A DNA stretch of 64,000 nucleotides, taken from contig NZ_CP034036.1 in assembly GCF_005484965.1 (NCBI RefSeq), forward strand, positions 558,001 through 622,000. Direction: 5' to 3'. This DNA is from Brenneria nigrifluens DSM 30175 = ATCC 13028. Lineage in GTDB: Bacteria; Pseudomonadota; Gammaproteobacteria; Enterobacterales; Enterobacteriaceae. This document shows, piece by piece, positions 15,589 through 27,000 of the stretch. Both the position numbers and the translations under genes were made by a program. The first letter of the stretch is position 1. Each line of letters begins with the position of its first letter. The notes beneath the pieces are model-generated. The model searched no databases, was not told the origin of the DNA, and worked only from the letters and a program-made list of their open reading frames with translations.

Positions 15589-17163
15589 ATGTCGTATCAG
15601 CCGGATTTGTTCGCCGTAATCCAATCAGAACAATGGCGCAGAAAGTGTTTTTCCCCGTGGGCGACGCCGGGTCGATTTGCCGTGACTGCCTTTATCCGCG
15701 TTTTCATCTTTTTTCTCTGCCTGCCGCTGACGGGCGTCGTTGTGGCGCAGGAACGCGACGATACGCGCCGCCTGCTGGAGCAGAGCATCGAGAGCCGGGC
15801 GTTTGAGCGCGAGCGCGAACTGCTGCGCGACGAGCGGGAACAACCCGCCGCAAGCCGGCCGACCCTTACCCTTGACGGCCGCACCTATACCGTCGAACGT
15901 ACCGCCGCCGCGTTGGGGCAGGCTCTCTATCTGTCATTGCAGCACCGACAGTGGGGCGCGGCGCGGCGTTTTCTGGATGAATACCTAACCTTGCCGGACC
16001 ACGATCCCCTGCTGGTGCACTATGCCAGGGGAATGTTGGCCCGCGCGGCCGGACTGCTGGCGCAGGCGGAGGCGGAATTCCGCGCGCTGCTGGCGCTGCG
16101 GCCCGCCTTTCTGCCCGCCCGGCTCGAACTGGCGCGCGTACTGTTCGAGGACGGTCAGGAGCGCGAGGCAGAACTGGCGTTCGTGGATATTCTGGCGTCC
16201 ATCAATGCTGCGGATCCCAAGACAGCCGGGGTGCGCAAGACGATTGCGGCCTACCGCAATGCGCTACGACAGCGCAGCGATTGGCACGGTTCCTTTTCCT
16301 TCGGCCCGACCTGGTCCGATAATGTCAACCGCACCTCGGCGAGCCAGACCTGTCTCTGGCTGTTGGCAAACGGTCTCTGTCTGGTGGAACGCAAGCTGCC
16401 GGACGCCATCTCCGCCGGCGGCCTGGCCTTCGACGCCAGCGCGCAGCGGCGCATACCGCTACGCGGCCGCCACGGCCTCTATCTCCGATCGTCCCTGTAT
16501 GGCGCGCAATACCGTCATCACGGCGACTACAACGAAACCACGTTCACGGCGCAGGGCGGCTACAGCTATCGCGGCGGGCGGCATCAGTTACAGTTGGCCC
16601 CCTCCTTCGAATATTACCAATGGGGCAGGGAAGCGCTTTACGGCGCCTGGGGAGCGCATGCCGACTGGAGCTACATACCGTGGCGCAACGCGCTGCTAAA
16701 GCTGGAAGGGGAGTATAAGGATATGAGCTATCGGCGGCGGGCGTACGCCAATAATTTCGACGGCGCAACGCGCCAACTGTACGCCACCTATTATCATGAA
16801 GTGGGCGCCGGCTGGACGCTGTTCGGCGGCGTCGATTGGGTGGACAGCGATGCGCGGCTGGAGGCCAACGGCTACCGGCAGACGGGGCTACGCCTTGGCG
16901 CTGCCGTGACCTATTCCGGTTTTTCCGCCACGCTGTTCGGCGCCTACCGGGTACGGGACTACGACGCATACAACCCCCTGCTGGCGGCCCGCAGGGAAGA
17001 TGACGAACAGAATTATACCTTGATCCTCAAAGCGCCGCGCTGGCAGGCGGCCGGCTTCGTTCCGGTCCTGACCCTGCGTCATAATAAAGTGAAAAGCAAC
17101 GTGGACTGGCTCTACTCCTACGATCGCAACGATATCAGCCTGAAGCTGGAGCGCACTTTCTAA
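15589..17163 (+). CDS. Surface lipoprotein assembly modifier (Slam) / type XI secretion outer-membrane protein (DUF560)
   Basis: Up to 524 residues. A hydrophobic signal region (VTAFIRVFIFFLCLPLTGVVVAQ) is followed by a soluble N-terminal domain with TPR-like helices (LYLSLQHRQWGAARRFLDEY, LLAQAEAEFRALLALRPAFLPARLELARVLFEDG). A DUF560 beta-barrel (from about residue 235, FSFGPTWSDNVNRTS) has alternating strands through to the terminal SYDRNDISLKLERTF, ending in Phe as outer-membrane proteins do. Slam proteins move TbpB-fold substrates across the outer membrane; here the substrate is the preceding hemophilin. The ATG at 15589 leaves 31 residues before the signal core, and a GTG at 15682 would start exactly at it, so the true start is uncertain. 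Confidence 0.9.
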   Translation: MSYQPDLFAVIQSEQWRRKCFSPWATPGRFAVTAFIRVFIFFLCLPLTGVVVAQERDDTRRLLEQSIESRAFERERELLRDEREQPAASRPTLTLDGRTYTVERTAAALGQALYLSLQHRQWGAARRFLDEYLTLPDHDPLLVHYARGMLARAAGLLAQAEAEFRALLALRPAFLPARLELARVLFEDGQEREAELAFVDILASINAADPKTAGVRKTIAAYRNALRQRSDWHGSFSFGPTWSDNVNRTSASQTCLWLLANGLCLVERKLPDAISAGGLAFDASAQRRIPLRGRHGLYLRSSLYGAQYRHHGDYNETTFTAQGGYSYRGGRHQLQLAPSFEYYQWGREALYGAWGAHADWSYIPWRNALLKLEGEYKDMSYRRRAYANNFDGATRQLYATYYHEVGAGWTLFGGVDWVDSDARLEANGYRQTGLRLGAAVTYSGFSATLFGAYRVRDYDAYNPLLAARREDDEQNYTLILKAPRWQAAGFVPVLTLRHNKVKSNVDWLYSYDRNDISLKLERTF

Positions 17164-18007
17164 ACGCGAAAGTTTATCTATCTCCGGTAATTAGTGGATA
17201 TTGCTGATGGAAATGAGTTTTTAAATATAAAAATATTATTATTTTCATTATAAAGTTTCCATGTTTTCCACGATTAATAAAAATGTTTTTAGTCTTGTTT
17301 TTTTGATGAAGGTTGGGGGACGTGAAAACTAATGTCGTTTGAGTCTCTGAAAGTTGGTGTTTTAATATCTAAAATGATCTTACATATGAATGAATTGTTA
17401 GGTAATTTTTTCACTGCTTAGTATTATGTATATAAAATATAAGTCTGCTAACTATGCCAATGATAAACGATTGGCAAATCCACGGCACAGCATAAGCTAA
17501 AAACGTTACAGCGCATGTCCAGTTCTTTTCGGGAGATGGCCGGTAACGGCTATTCTTACCGCGCAATCACCCGTTCATTGTTGATATCAAAAAATTTTTC
17601 AGTAATGGAGAGGTTTTTTTGAATTTGCCTTAAGCAAAATTTTTTTGTATCACCTTGCATCTCGTCTTGCTTGTGCTAAATAAAATAGATGGAATAAATT
17701 TTTTACAGATGATAACGCCCATGAATTATCGAAAAATTAAAATATAATAAACATCAGTATTGCTTGAATATTTCATAGAGAAAATTCTCTGGGGGTACTT
17801 ATTGTTTCTTGCTCAATGCTTTTATTTATAAAAAACAGGCGCTTTAATTAGGGTGCTATTTTTTTTGGGGTATTTTTATGATGAATTAATGGTCGGTGTA
17901 ATTAATTCACTATGGCGCTCTTTTGTCTGGAATATATCAGTGATGTACTTAGTTATCTTTTTTCATAACTAATTTTTAGCCAATACTCATTTGGGAGTGG
18001 AAGTTAA
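17164..18007. promoter_or_regulatory. 844-bp AT-rich region upstream of the giant adhesin gene
   Basis: No convincing gene is present. The sequence is strongly AT-rich compared with its flanks (17221-17280 has 9 G+C in 60). It includes a dyad TGCCAAT (17455-17461) / ATTGGCA (17470-17476). A long, curved, AT-rich leader before an adhesin is typical of H-NS-silenced and multiply regulated promoters (inference). The ribosome site for the adhesin is GGGAG near 17994. Confidence 0.6.
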
Positions 18008-21000
18008 ATGAAAGGTTTCTCTATTACTGCGAAAGAAAACGGCATTAGCTCTATGGTTAATACCTCTTCCGGAGAATTGAATTTATCTTCTCCTTCCATT
18101 GTGACATTGCAGGCCAATCGGCAAGAAATCGCCTCAATGGCTCGCTCTGGCAATGATTTGGTGGTGATATTCCACTCCGGTGAAAAAGTAATACTGCAAA
18201 ACTTTTATATCGCCGGAGAACAGGGCGCCAGCGAATTGGTGTTGGAAGACGAGAATGGCGCGCTCTGGTGGATAAAAGATCCTGCAACTCAACCTCAATT
18301 TGAATCCATTTCCGGTATTGATGAGATCATGGCCGGCATTGAAGGTGCGGAATCTGCTGGCGGTACTGTCCTGCCATACATTCTGGCCGGGAGCGCAGGT
18401 GTGGCTGGTGTTATTGCTATAGCGTCCGATCGCCACGATGATGATGATAACGAGCGCAATACCCGCACACCCGAAGCGCCGACGGTAAACATCAGCGAAG
18501 ATGGCACCGCCATTAGTGGTGAAGCGGAGCCAGGCAGTATCGTGACTGTGACTCTGCCGGATGGTTTAACCATCGAATCCATAGTCGATACGGACGGTTC
18601 CTGGAGAGTCACCCCCGAGGACTTGCTGACGAACGGCGAAACAGTGTCCGTGGTGGTGACTGATCCGGCAGGGAATACCTCCACCGCTGTGATTGTCACC
18701 GCACCCGACACCACGGCGCCTGCGGCCCCCGCCGATCTGCTGGTGGCGGAAGACGGTTCGTCGGTGAGCGGCAGCGCTGAGCCGGGCAGCACGGTGACCA
18801 TTAGCGACGCGGCCGGTAATGAACTGGGCAGCGTCACGGTGGGTGATGACGGCAGCTTTACCGTACCGCTAACCCCGGCGCTGACCAATGGCGAGACGAT
18901 TAGCGCTGTCGCCAGCGACGCGGCGGGGAATGCCTCTGCTGCGGTGAGCGTTACCGCGCCGGACGCTACCGCGCCGTCTGCGCCCGCCGATCTGCTGGTG
19001 GCGGAAGACGGTGCGTCGGTGAGCGGCAGCGCTGAAGCGGGCAGTACGGTGACCATCAGCGACGCGGCCGGCAATGAACTGGGCAGCGTGACGGTGGGAG
19101 AGGACGGCAGCTTTACCGTACCGCTGACGCCGGCGCTGACCAATGGCGAGGCGATTAGCGCGGTCGCCAGCGACGCCGCGGGTAACGTCTCGACTGCGGC
19201 AACGGTGACGGCGCCGGATCTTTCCGTACCGGATACCACCGCGCCGGACGCGCCGGTTGCCGCCGTCAGCGAAGACGGTCTGACGGTGAGCGGCACGGCG
19301 GAGCCGAACAGCACGGTAACCGTAACACTGCCGGATACCACCACCCTGACCACCACGGCGGATGCGTTTGGCGTATACGGCGTTGTTCTGCCGACCGCCT
19401 TGACCAACGGCGAAACCGTGACGGTGACCGCCACGGATGCTTCGGGGAATGTGTCTGTACCGGCCACTGCGACGGCGCCGGACACCACCGCGCCCGCGGC
19501 CCCCGGCGCTTTGCTGGTGGCGGAAGACGGTGCGTCGGTGAGCGGCAGTGCGGAGCCGGGCAGTACGGTGACCATCAGCGACGCGGCCGGCAATGCGCTG
19601 GGCAGCGTGACGGTGGGAGAGGACGGCAGCTTTACCGTACCGCTGACGCCGGCGCTGACCAATGGCGAGGCGATTAGCGCGGTCGCCAGCGACGCCGCGG
19701 GTAACACTTCGGCTGCGGCAACGGTCATTGCCCCGGACGCTACCGCGCCGGAAGCGCCGGTTGCCTATATCAATGATGACGGCACGGTGGTAAACGGCAC
19801 GGCGGAGCCGAACAGCACGGTAACCGTAACACTGTCGGATACCACCACCCTGACCACTACGGCGGATGCGTCTGGCGTATACGGCGTTGTTCTGCCGACC
19901 GCCTTGACCAACGGCGAAACCGTGACGGTGACCGCCACGGATGCTTCGGGGAATGTGTCTGTACCGGCCACTGCGACGGCGCCGGATCTGACCGCCCCTT
20001 TATCCCCCGCCGATCTGCTGGTGGCGGAAGACGGTTCGTCGGTGAGCGGCAGCGCTGAAGCGGGCAGTACGGTGACCATCAGCGATGCGGCCGGCAATGA
20101 GCTGGGCAGCGTGACGGTGGGAGAGGACGGCGGCTTTACCGTACCGCTGACGCCGGCGCTGACCAATGGGGAGGCGATTAGCGTGGTCGCCAGCGACTCC
20201 GCGGGTAACACTTCGGCTGCGGCAACGATCATTGCCCCGGATACCACCGCGCCGGACGCGCCGGTTGCCTATATCAATGATGACGGCACGGCGGTAAACG
20301 GCACGGCGGAGGCGGGCAGCACGGTGACGGTGACCTTACCGGACAACAGTACCCGGATCGTGACGGCGGCGGACGATGGCACCTGGGGTCTCACGATGCC
20401 GGAAGCCTTAACCGCCGGAGAACAATTGACGATCACCGCCACTGACGGGGCAGGCAATACCTCTGTCCCCGCCACGGTGACGGCGCCGGATCTTTCCGTA
20501 CCGGATACCACCGCGCCGGACGCGCCGGTTGCCGCCGTCAGCGAAGACGGTCTGACGGTAAGCGGCACGGCGGAGCCGAACAGCACGGTAACCGTAACAC
20601 TGCCGGATACCACCACCCTGACCACTACGGCGGATGCGTCTGGCGTATACGGCGTTGTTCTGCCGACCGCCTTGACCAACGGCGAAACCGTGACGGTGAC
20701 CGCCACGGATGCGGCGGGGAATGTGTCTGTACCGGCCACTGCGACGGCGCCGGACGCTACCGCGCCGTCTGCGCCCGCCGATCTGCTGGTGGCGGAAGAC
20801 GGTTCGTCGGTGAGCGGCAGCGCTGAAGCGGGCAGCACGGTGACCATCAGCGATGCGGCCAGCAATGAGCTGGGCAGCGTGACGGTGGGAGAAGACGGCG
20901 GCTTTATCGTACCGCTGACGCCGGCGCTGACCAATGGCGAGGCGATTAGCGCGGTCGCCAGCGATGCGGCAGGGAATGCCTCTGCCGCGGTGAGCGTTAC

Positions 21001-24000
21001 CGCGCCGGACACCACCGCGCCCTCTACTCCTGCCGATCTATCGGTAGCGGAGGATGGTTTATCGGTGAGCGGCAGTGCGGAGCCGGGCAGTACGGTGACC
21101 ATCAGCGACGCGGCCGGCAATGAGCTGGGCAGCGTGACGGTGGGAGAGGACGACGGCTTTATCGTACCGTTGACCCCGGCGCTGACCAATGGCGAGGCGA
21201 TTAGTGCGGTCGCCAGCGACGCCGCGGGTAACACTTCGGCTGCGGCAACGGTCATTGCCCCGGACACCACCGCGCCGGACGCGCCGGTTGCCTATATCAA
21301 TGATGACGGCACGGCGGTAAACGGCACGGCGGAGGCGGGCAGCACGGTGACGGTGACCTTACCGGACAACAGTACCCGGATCGTGACGGCGGCGGACGAT
21401 GGCACCTGGGGTCTCACGATGCCGGAAGCCTTAACCGCCGGAGAACAATTGACGATCACCGCCACTGACGGGGCAGGCAATACCTCTGTCCCCGCCACGG
21501 TGACGGCGCCGGATCTTTCCGTACCGGATACCACCGCGCCGGACGCGCCGGTTGCCGCCGTCAGCGAAGACGGTCTGACGGTAAGCGGCACGGCGGAGCC
21601 GAACAGCACGGTAACCGTAACACTGCCGGATACCACCACCCTGACCACTACGGCGGATGCGTCTGGCGTATACGGCGTTGTTCTGCCGACCGCCTTGACC
21701 AACGGCGAAACCGTGACGGTGACCGCCACGGATGCGGCGGGGAATGTGTCTGTACCGGCCACTGCGACGGCGCCGGACGCTACCGCGCCGTCTGCGCCCG
21801 CCGATCTGCTGGTGGCGGAAGACGGTTCGTCGGTGAGCGGCAGCGCTGAAGCGGGCAGCACGGTGACCATCAGTGACGCGGCCGGCAATGAACTGGGCAG
21901 CGTCACGGTGGGAGAGGACGGCGGCTTTACCGTACCGCTGACGCCGGCGCTGACCAATGGGGAGGCGATTACCGCGGTCGCCAGCGACGCCGCGGGTAAC
22001 ACTTCGGCTGCGGCAACGGTGACGGCGCCGGATCTTTCCGTACCGGATACCGCCGCGCCGGACGCGCCGGTTGCCGCCGTCAGCGAAGACGGTCTGACGG
22101 TGAGCGGCACGGCGGAGCCGAACAGCACGGTAACCGTAACACTGCCGGATACCACCACCCTGACCACCACGGCGGATGCGTTTGGCGTATACGGCGTTGT
22201 TTTGCCGACCGCCTTGACCAACGGCGAAACCGTGACGGTGACCGCCACGGATGCTTCGGGGAATGTGTCTGTACCGGCCACTGCGACGGCGCCGGACACC
22301 ACCGCGCCCGCGGCCCCCGGCGCTTTGCTGGTGGCGGAAGACGGTGCGTCGGTGAGCGGCAGTGCGGAGCCGGGCAGTACGGTGACCATCAGCGACGCGG
22401 CCGGCAATGCGCTGGGCAGCGTGACGGTGGGAGAGGACGGCAGCTTTACCGTACCGCTGACCCCGGCGCTGACCAATGGCGAGGCGATTAGCGCGGTCGC
22501 CAGCGACGCCGCGGGTAACACATCGGGTGCGGCCACTGCGACGGCGCCGGACACCACCGCGCCCGCGGCCCCCGGCGCTTTGCTGGTGGCGGAAGACGGT
22601 GCGTCGGTGAGCGGCAGTGCGGAGCCGGGCAGTACGGTGACCATCAGCGACGCGGCCGGCAATGAACTGGGCAGCGTGACGGTGGGAGAGGACGGCAGCT
22701 TTACCGTACCGCTAACCCCGGCGCTGACCAATGGCGAGGCGATTAGTGCTGTCGCCAGCGACGCCGCGGGTAACACTTCGGCTGCGGCAACGGTCATTGC
22801 CCCGGATACTACCGCGCCGGACGCGCCGGTTGCCGCCGTCAGCGAAGACGGTCTGACGGTGAGCGGCACGGCGGAGCCGAACAGCACGGTAACCGTAACA
22901 CTGCCGGATACCACCACCCTGACCACTACGGCGGATGCGTCTGGTGTATACGGCGTTGTTCTGCCGACCGCCTTGACCAACGGCGAAACCGTGACGGTGA
23001 CCGCCACGGATGCTTCGGGGAATGTGTCTGTACCGGCCACTGCGACGGCGCCGGACACCACCGCGCCCGCGGCCCCCGGCGCTTTGCTGGTGGCGGAAGA
23101 CGGTGCGTCGGTGAGCGGCAGTGCGGAGCCGGGCAGTACGGTGACCATCAGCGACGCGGCCGGCAATGCGCTGGGCAGCGTGACGGTGGGAGAGGACGGC
23201 AGCTTTACCGTACCGCTGACCCCGGCGCTGACCAATGGCGAGGCGATTAGCGCGGTCGCCAGCGACGCCGCGGGTAACACATCGGGTGCGGCCACTGCGA
23301 CGGCGCCGGACACCACCGCGCCCGCGGCCCCCGGCGCTTTGCTGGTGGCGGAAGACGGTGCGTCGGTGAGCGGCAGTGCGGAGCCGGGCAGTACGGTGAC
23401 CATCAGCGACGCGGCCGGCAATGAACTGGGCAGCGTGACGGTGGGAGAGGACGGCAGCTTTACCGTACCGCTAACCCCGGCGCTGACCAATGGCGAGGCG
23501 ATTAGTGCTGTCGCCAGCGACGCCGCGGGTAACACTTCGGCTGCGGCAACGGTCATTGCCCCGGATACTACCGCGCCGGACGCGCCGGTTGCCGCCGTCA
23601 GCGAAGACGGTCTGACGGTGAGCGGCACGGCGGAGCCGAACAGCACGGTAACCGTAACACTGCCGGATACCACCACCCTGACCACTACGGCGGATGCGTC
23701 TGGTGTATACGGCGTTGTTCTGCCGACCGCCTTGACCAACGGCGAAACCGTGACGGTGACCGCCACGGATGCTTCGGGGAATGTGTCTGTACCGGCCACT
23801 GCGACGGCGCCGGACACCACCGCGCCCGCGGCCCCCGGCGCTTTGCTGGTGGCGGAAGACGGTGCGTCGGTGAGCGGCAGTGCGGAGCCGGGCAGTACGG
23901 TGACCATCAGCGACGCGGCCGGCAATGCGCTGGGCAGCGTGACGGTGGGAGAGGACGGCAGCTTTACCGTACCGCTGACCCCGGCGCTGACCAATGGCGA

Positions 24001-27000
24001 GGCGATTAGCGCGGTCGCCAGCGACGCCGCGGGTAACACATCGGGTGCGGCCACTGCGACGGCGCCGGACACCACCGCGCCCGCGGCCCCCGGCGCTTTG
24101 CTGGTGGCGGAAGACGGTGCGTCGGTGAGCGGCAGTGCGGAGCCGGGCAGTACGGTGACCATCAGCGACGCGGCCGGCAATGAACTGGGCAGCGTGACGG
24201 TGGGAGAGGACGGCAGCTTTACCGTACCGCTAACCCCGGCGCTGACCAATGGCGAGGCGATTAGTGCTGTCGCCAGCGACGCCGCGGGTAACACTTCGGC
24301 TGCGGCAACGGTCATTGCCCCGGATACTACCGCGCCGGACGCGCCGGTTGCCGCCGTCAGCGAAGACGGTCTGACGGTGAGCGGCACGGCGGAGCCGAAC
24401 AGCACGGTAACCGTAACACTGCCGGATACCACCACCCTGACCACTACGGCGGATGCGTCTGGTGTATACGGCGTTGTTCTGCCGACCGCCTTGACCAACG
24501 GCGAAACCGTGACGGTGACCGCCACGGATGCTTCGGGGAATGTGTCTGTACCGGCCACTGCGACGGCGCCGGACACCACCGCGCCGGAAGCGCCGGTTGC
24601 TTATATCACCGAAGACGGCACGGTGGTAAACGGCACGGCGGAGGCGGGCAGCACGGTGACGGTGACCTTACCGGACAACAGTACCCGGATCGTGACGGCG
24701 GCGGACGATGGCGCCTGGGGTCTCACGCTGCCGGAAGCCTTAACCGCCGGAGAACAATTGGCGATCACCGCCACGGACGGGGCCGGCAATACCTCTGTCC
24801 CCGCCACGGTGACGGCGCCGGATCTTTCCGTACCGGATACCACCGCGCCGGACGCGCCGGTTGCCGCCGTCAGCGAAGACGGTCTGACGGTAAGCGGCAC
24901 GGCGGAGCCGAACAGCACGGTAACCGTAACACTGCCGGATACCACCACCCTGACCACCACGGCGGATGCGTTTGGCGTATACGGCGTTGTTCTGCCGACC
25001 GCCTTGACCAACGGCGAAACCGTGACGGTGACCGCCACGGATGCTTCGGGGAATGTGTCAGTACCAACCACCGCGACGGCGCCGGACACCACCGCGCCGG
25101 ATGCGCCGGTTGCTTATATCACCGAAGACGGCACGGCGGTAAACGGCACGGCGGAGGCGGGCAGCACGGTGACGGTGACCTTACCGGACAACAGTACCCG
25201 GATCGTGACGGCGGCGGACGATGGCGCCTGGGGTCTCACGCTGCCGGAAGCCTTAACCGCCGGAGAACAATTGACGATCACCGCCACGGACGGGGCCGGC
25301 AATACCTCTGTCCCCGCCACGGTGACGGCGCCGGATCTTTCCGTACCGGATACCACCGCGCCGGACGCGCCGGTTGCCTATATCAATGATGACGGCACGG
25401 TGGTAAACGGCACGGCGGAGCCGAACAGCACGGTAACCGTAACACTGCCGGATACCACCACCCTGACCACTACGGCGGATGCGTCTGGTGTATACGGCGT
25501 TGTTCTGCCGACCGCCTTGACCAACGGCGAAACCGTGACGGTGACCGCCACGGATGCGGCGGGGAATGTGTCTGTACCGGCCACGGCAACAGCGCCGGAT
25601 CTGACCGCCCCTTTATCCCCCGCGGATCTGCTGGTGGCGGAAGACGGTTCGTCGGTGAGCGGCAGCGCTGAAGCGGGCAGCACGGTGACCATCAGCGACG
25701 CGGCCGGCAATGAGCTGGGCAGCGTCACGGTGGGAGAGGACGGCAGCTTTATCGTACCGCTGACCCCGGCGCTGACCAACGGCGAAATCATTACCGCGGT
25801 CGCCAGCGACGCCGCGGGTAACACTTCGGCTGCGGCAACGGTTACTGCCCCGGATCTGACCGCCCCTTTATCCCCCGCCGATCTGTTGGTGGCGGAAGAC
25901 GGTTCGTCGGTGAGCGGCAGCGCTGAAGCGGGCAGCACGGTGACCATCAGCGACGCGGCCGACAATGAGCTGGGCAGCGTGACGGTGGGAGAGGACGGCA
26001 GCTTTACCGTAACGCTGACCCCGGCGCTGACCAACGGCGAAATCATTACCGCGGTCGCCAGCGACGCCGCGGGTAACACTTCGGCTGCGGCAACGGTCAT
26101 TGCCCCGGATACCACCGCGCCGGACGCGCCGGTTGCCTATATCAATGATGACGGCACGGTGGTAAACGGCACGGCGGAGCCGAACAGCACGGTAACCGTA
26201 ACACTGCCGGATACCACCACCCTGACCACTACAGCGGATGCGTCTGGCGTATACGGCGTTGTTCTGCCGACCGCCTTGACCAACGGCGAAACCGTGACGG
26301 TGACCGCCACGGATGCGGCGGGGAATGTGTCTGTACCGGCCACCGCGACGGCGCCGGATCTGACCGCCCCTTTATCCCCCGCCGATCTGTTGGTGGCGGA
26401 AGACGGTTCGTCGGTGAGCGGCAGCGCTGAAGCGGGCAGTACGGTGACCATCAGCGATGCGGCCGGCAATGAGCTGGGCAGCGTGACGGTGGGAGAGGAC
26501 GGCAGCTTTACCGTACCGCTGACGCCGGCGCTGACCAATGGGGAGGCGATTAGCGCGGTCGCCAGCGACGCCGCGGGTAACACTTCGGCTGCGGCAACGG
26601 TCATTGCCCCGGACGCTACCGCGCCGAATGTGCCGGTTGCCGCCGTCAGCGAAGACGGTCTGACGGTGAGCGGCACGGCGGAGCCGAACAGCACGGTAAC
26701 CGTAACACTGCCGGATACCACCACCCTGACCACTACGGCGGATGCGTCTGGCGTATACGGCGTTGTTCTGCCGACCGCCTTGACCAACGGCGAAACCGTG
26801 ACGGTGACCGCCACGGATGCGGCGGGGAATGTGTCTGTACCGGCCACTGCGACGGCGCCGGACGCTACCGCGCCCGCGGCCCCCGCGGATCTGCTGGTGG
26901 CGGAAGACGGTTCGTCGGTGAGCGGCAGCGCTGAAGCGGGCAGCACGGTGACCATCAGCGACGCGACCGGCAATGAGCTGGGCAGCGTGACGGTGGGAGA

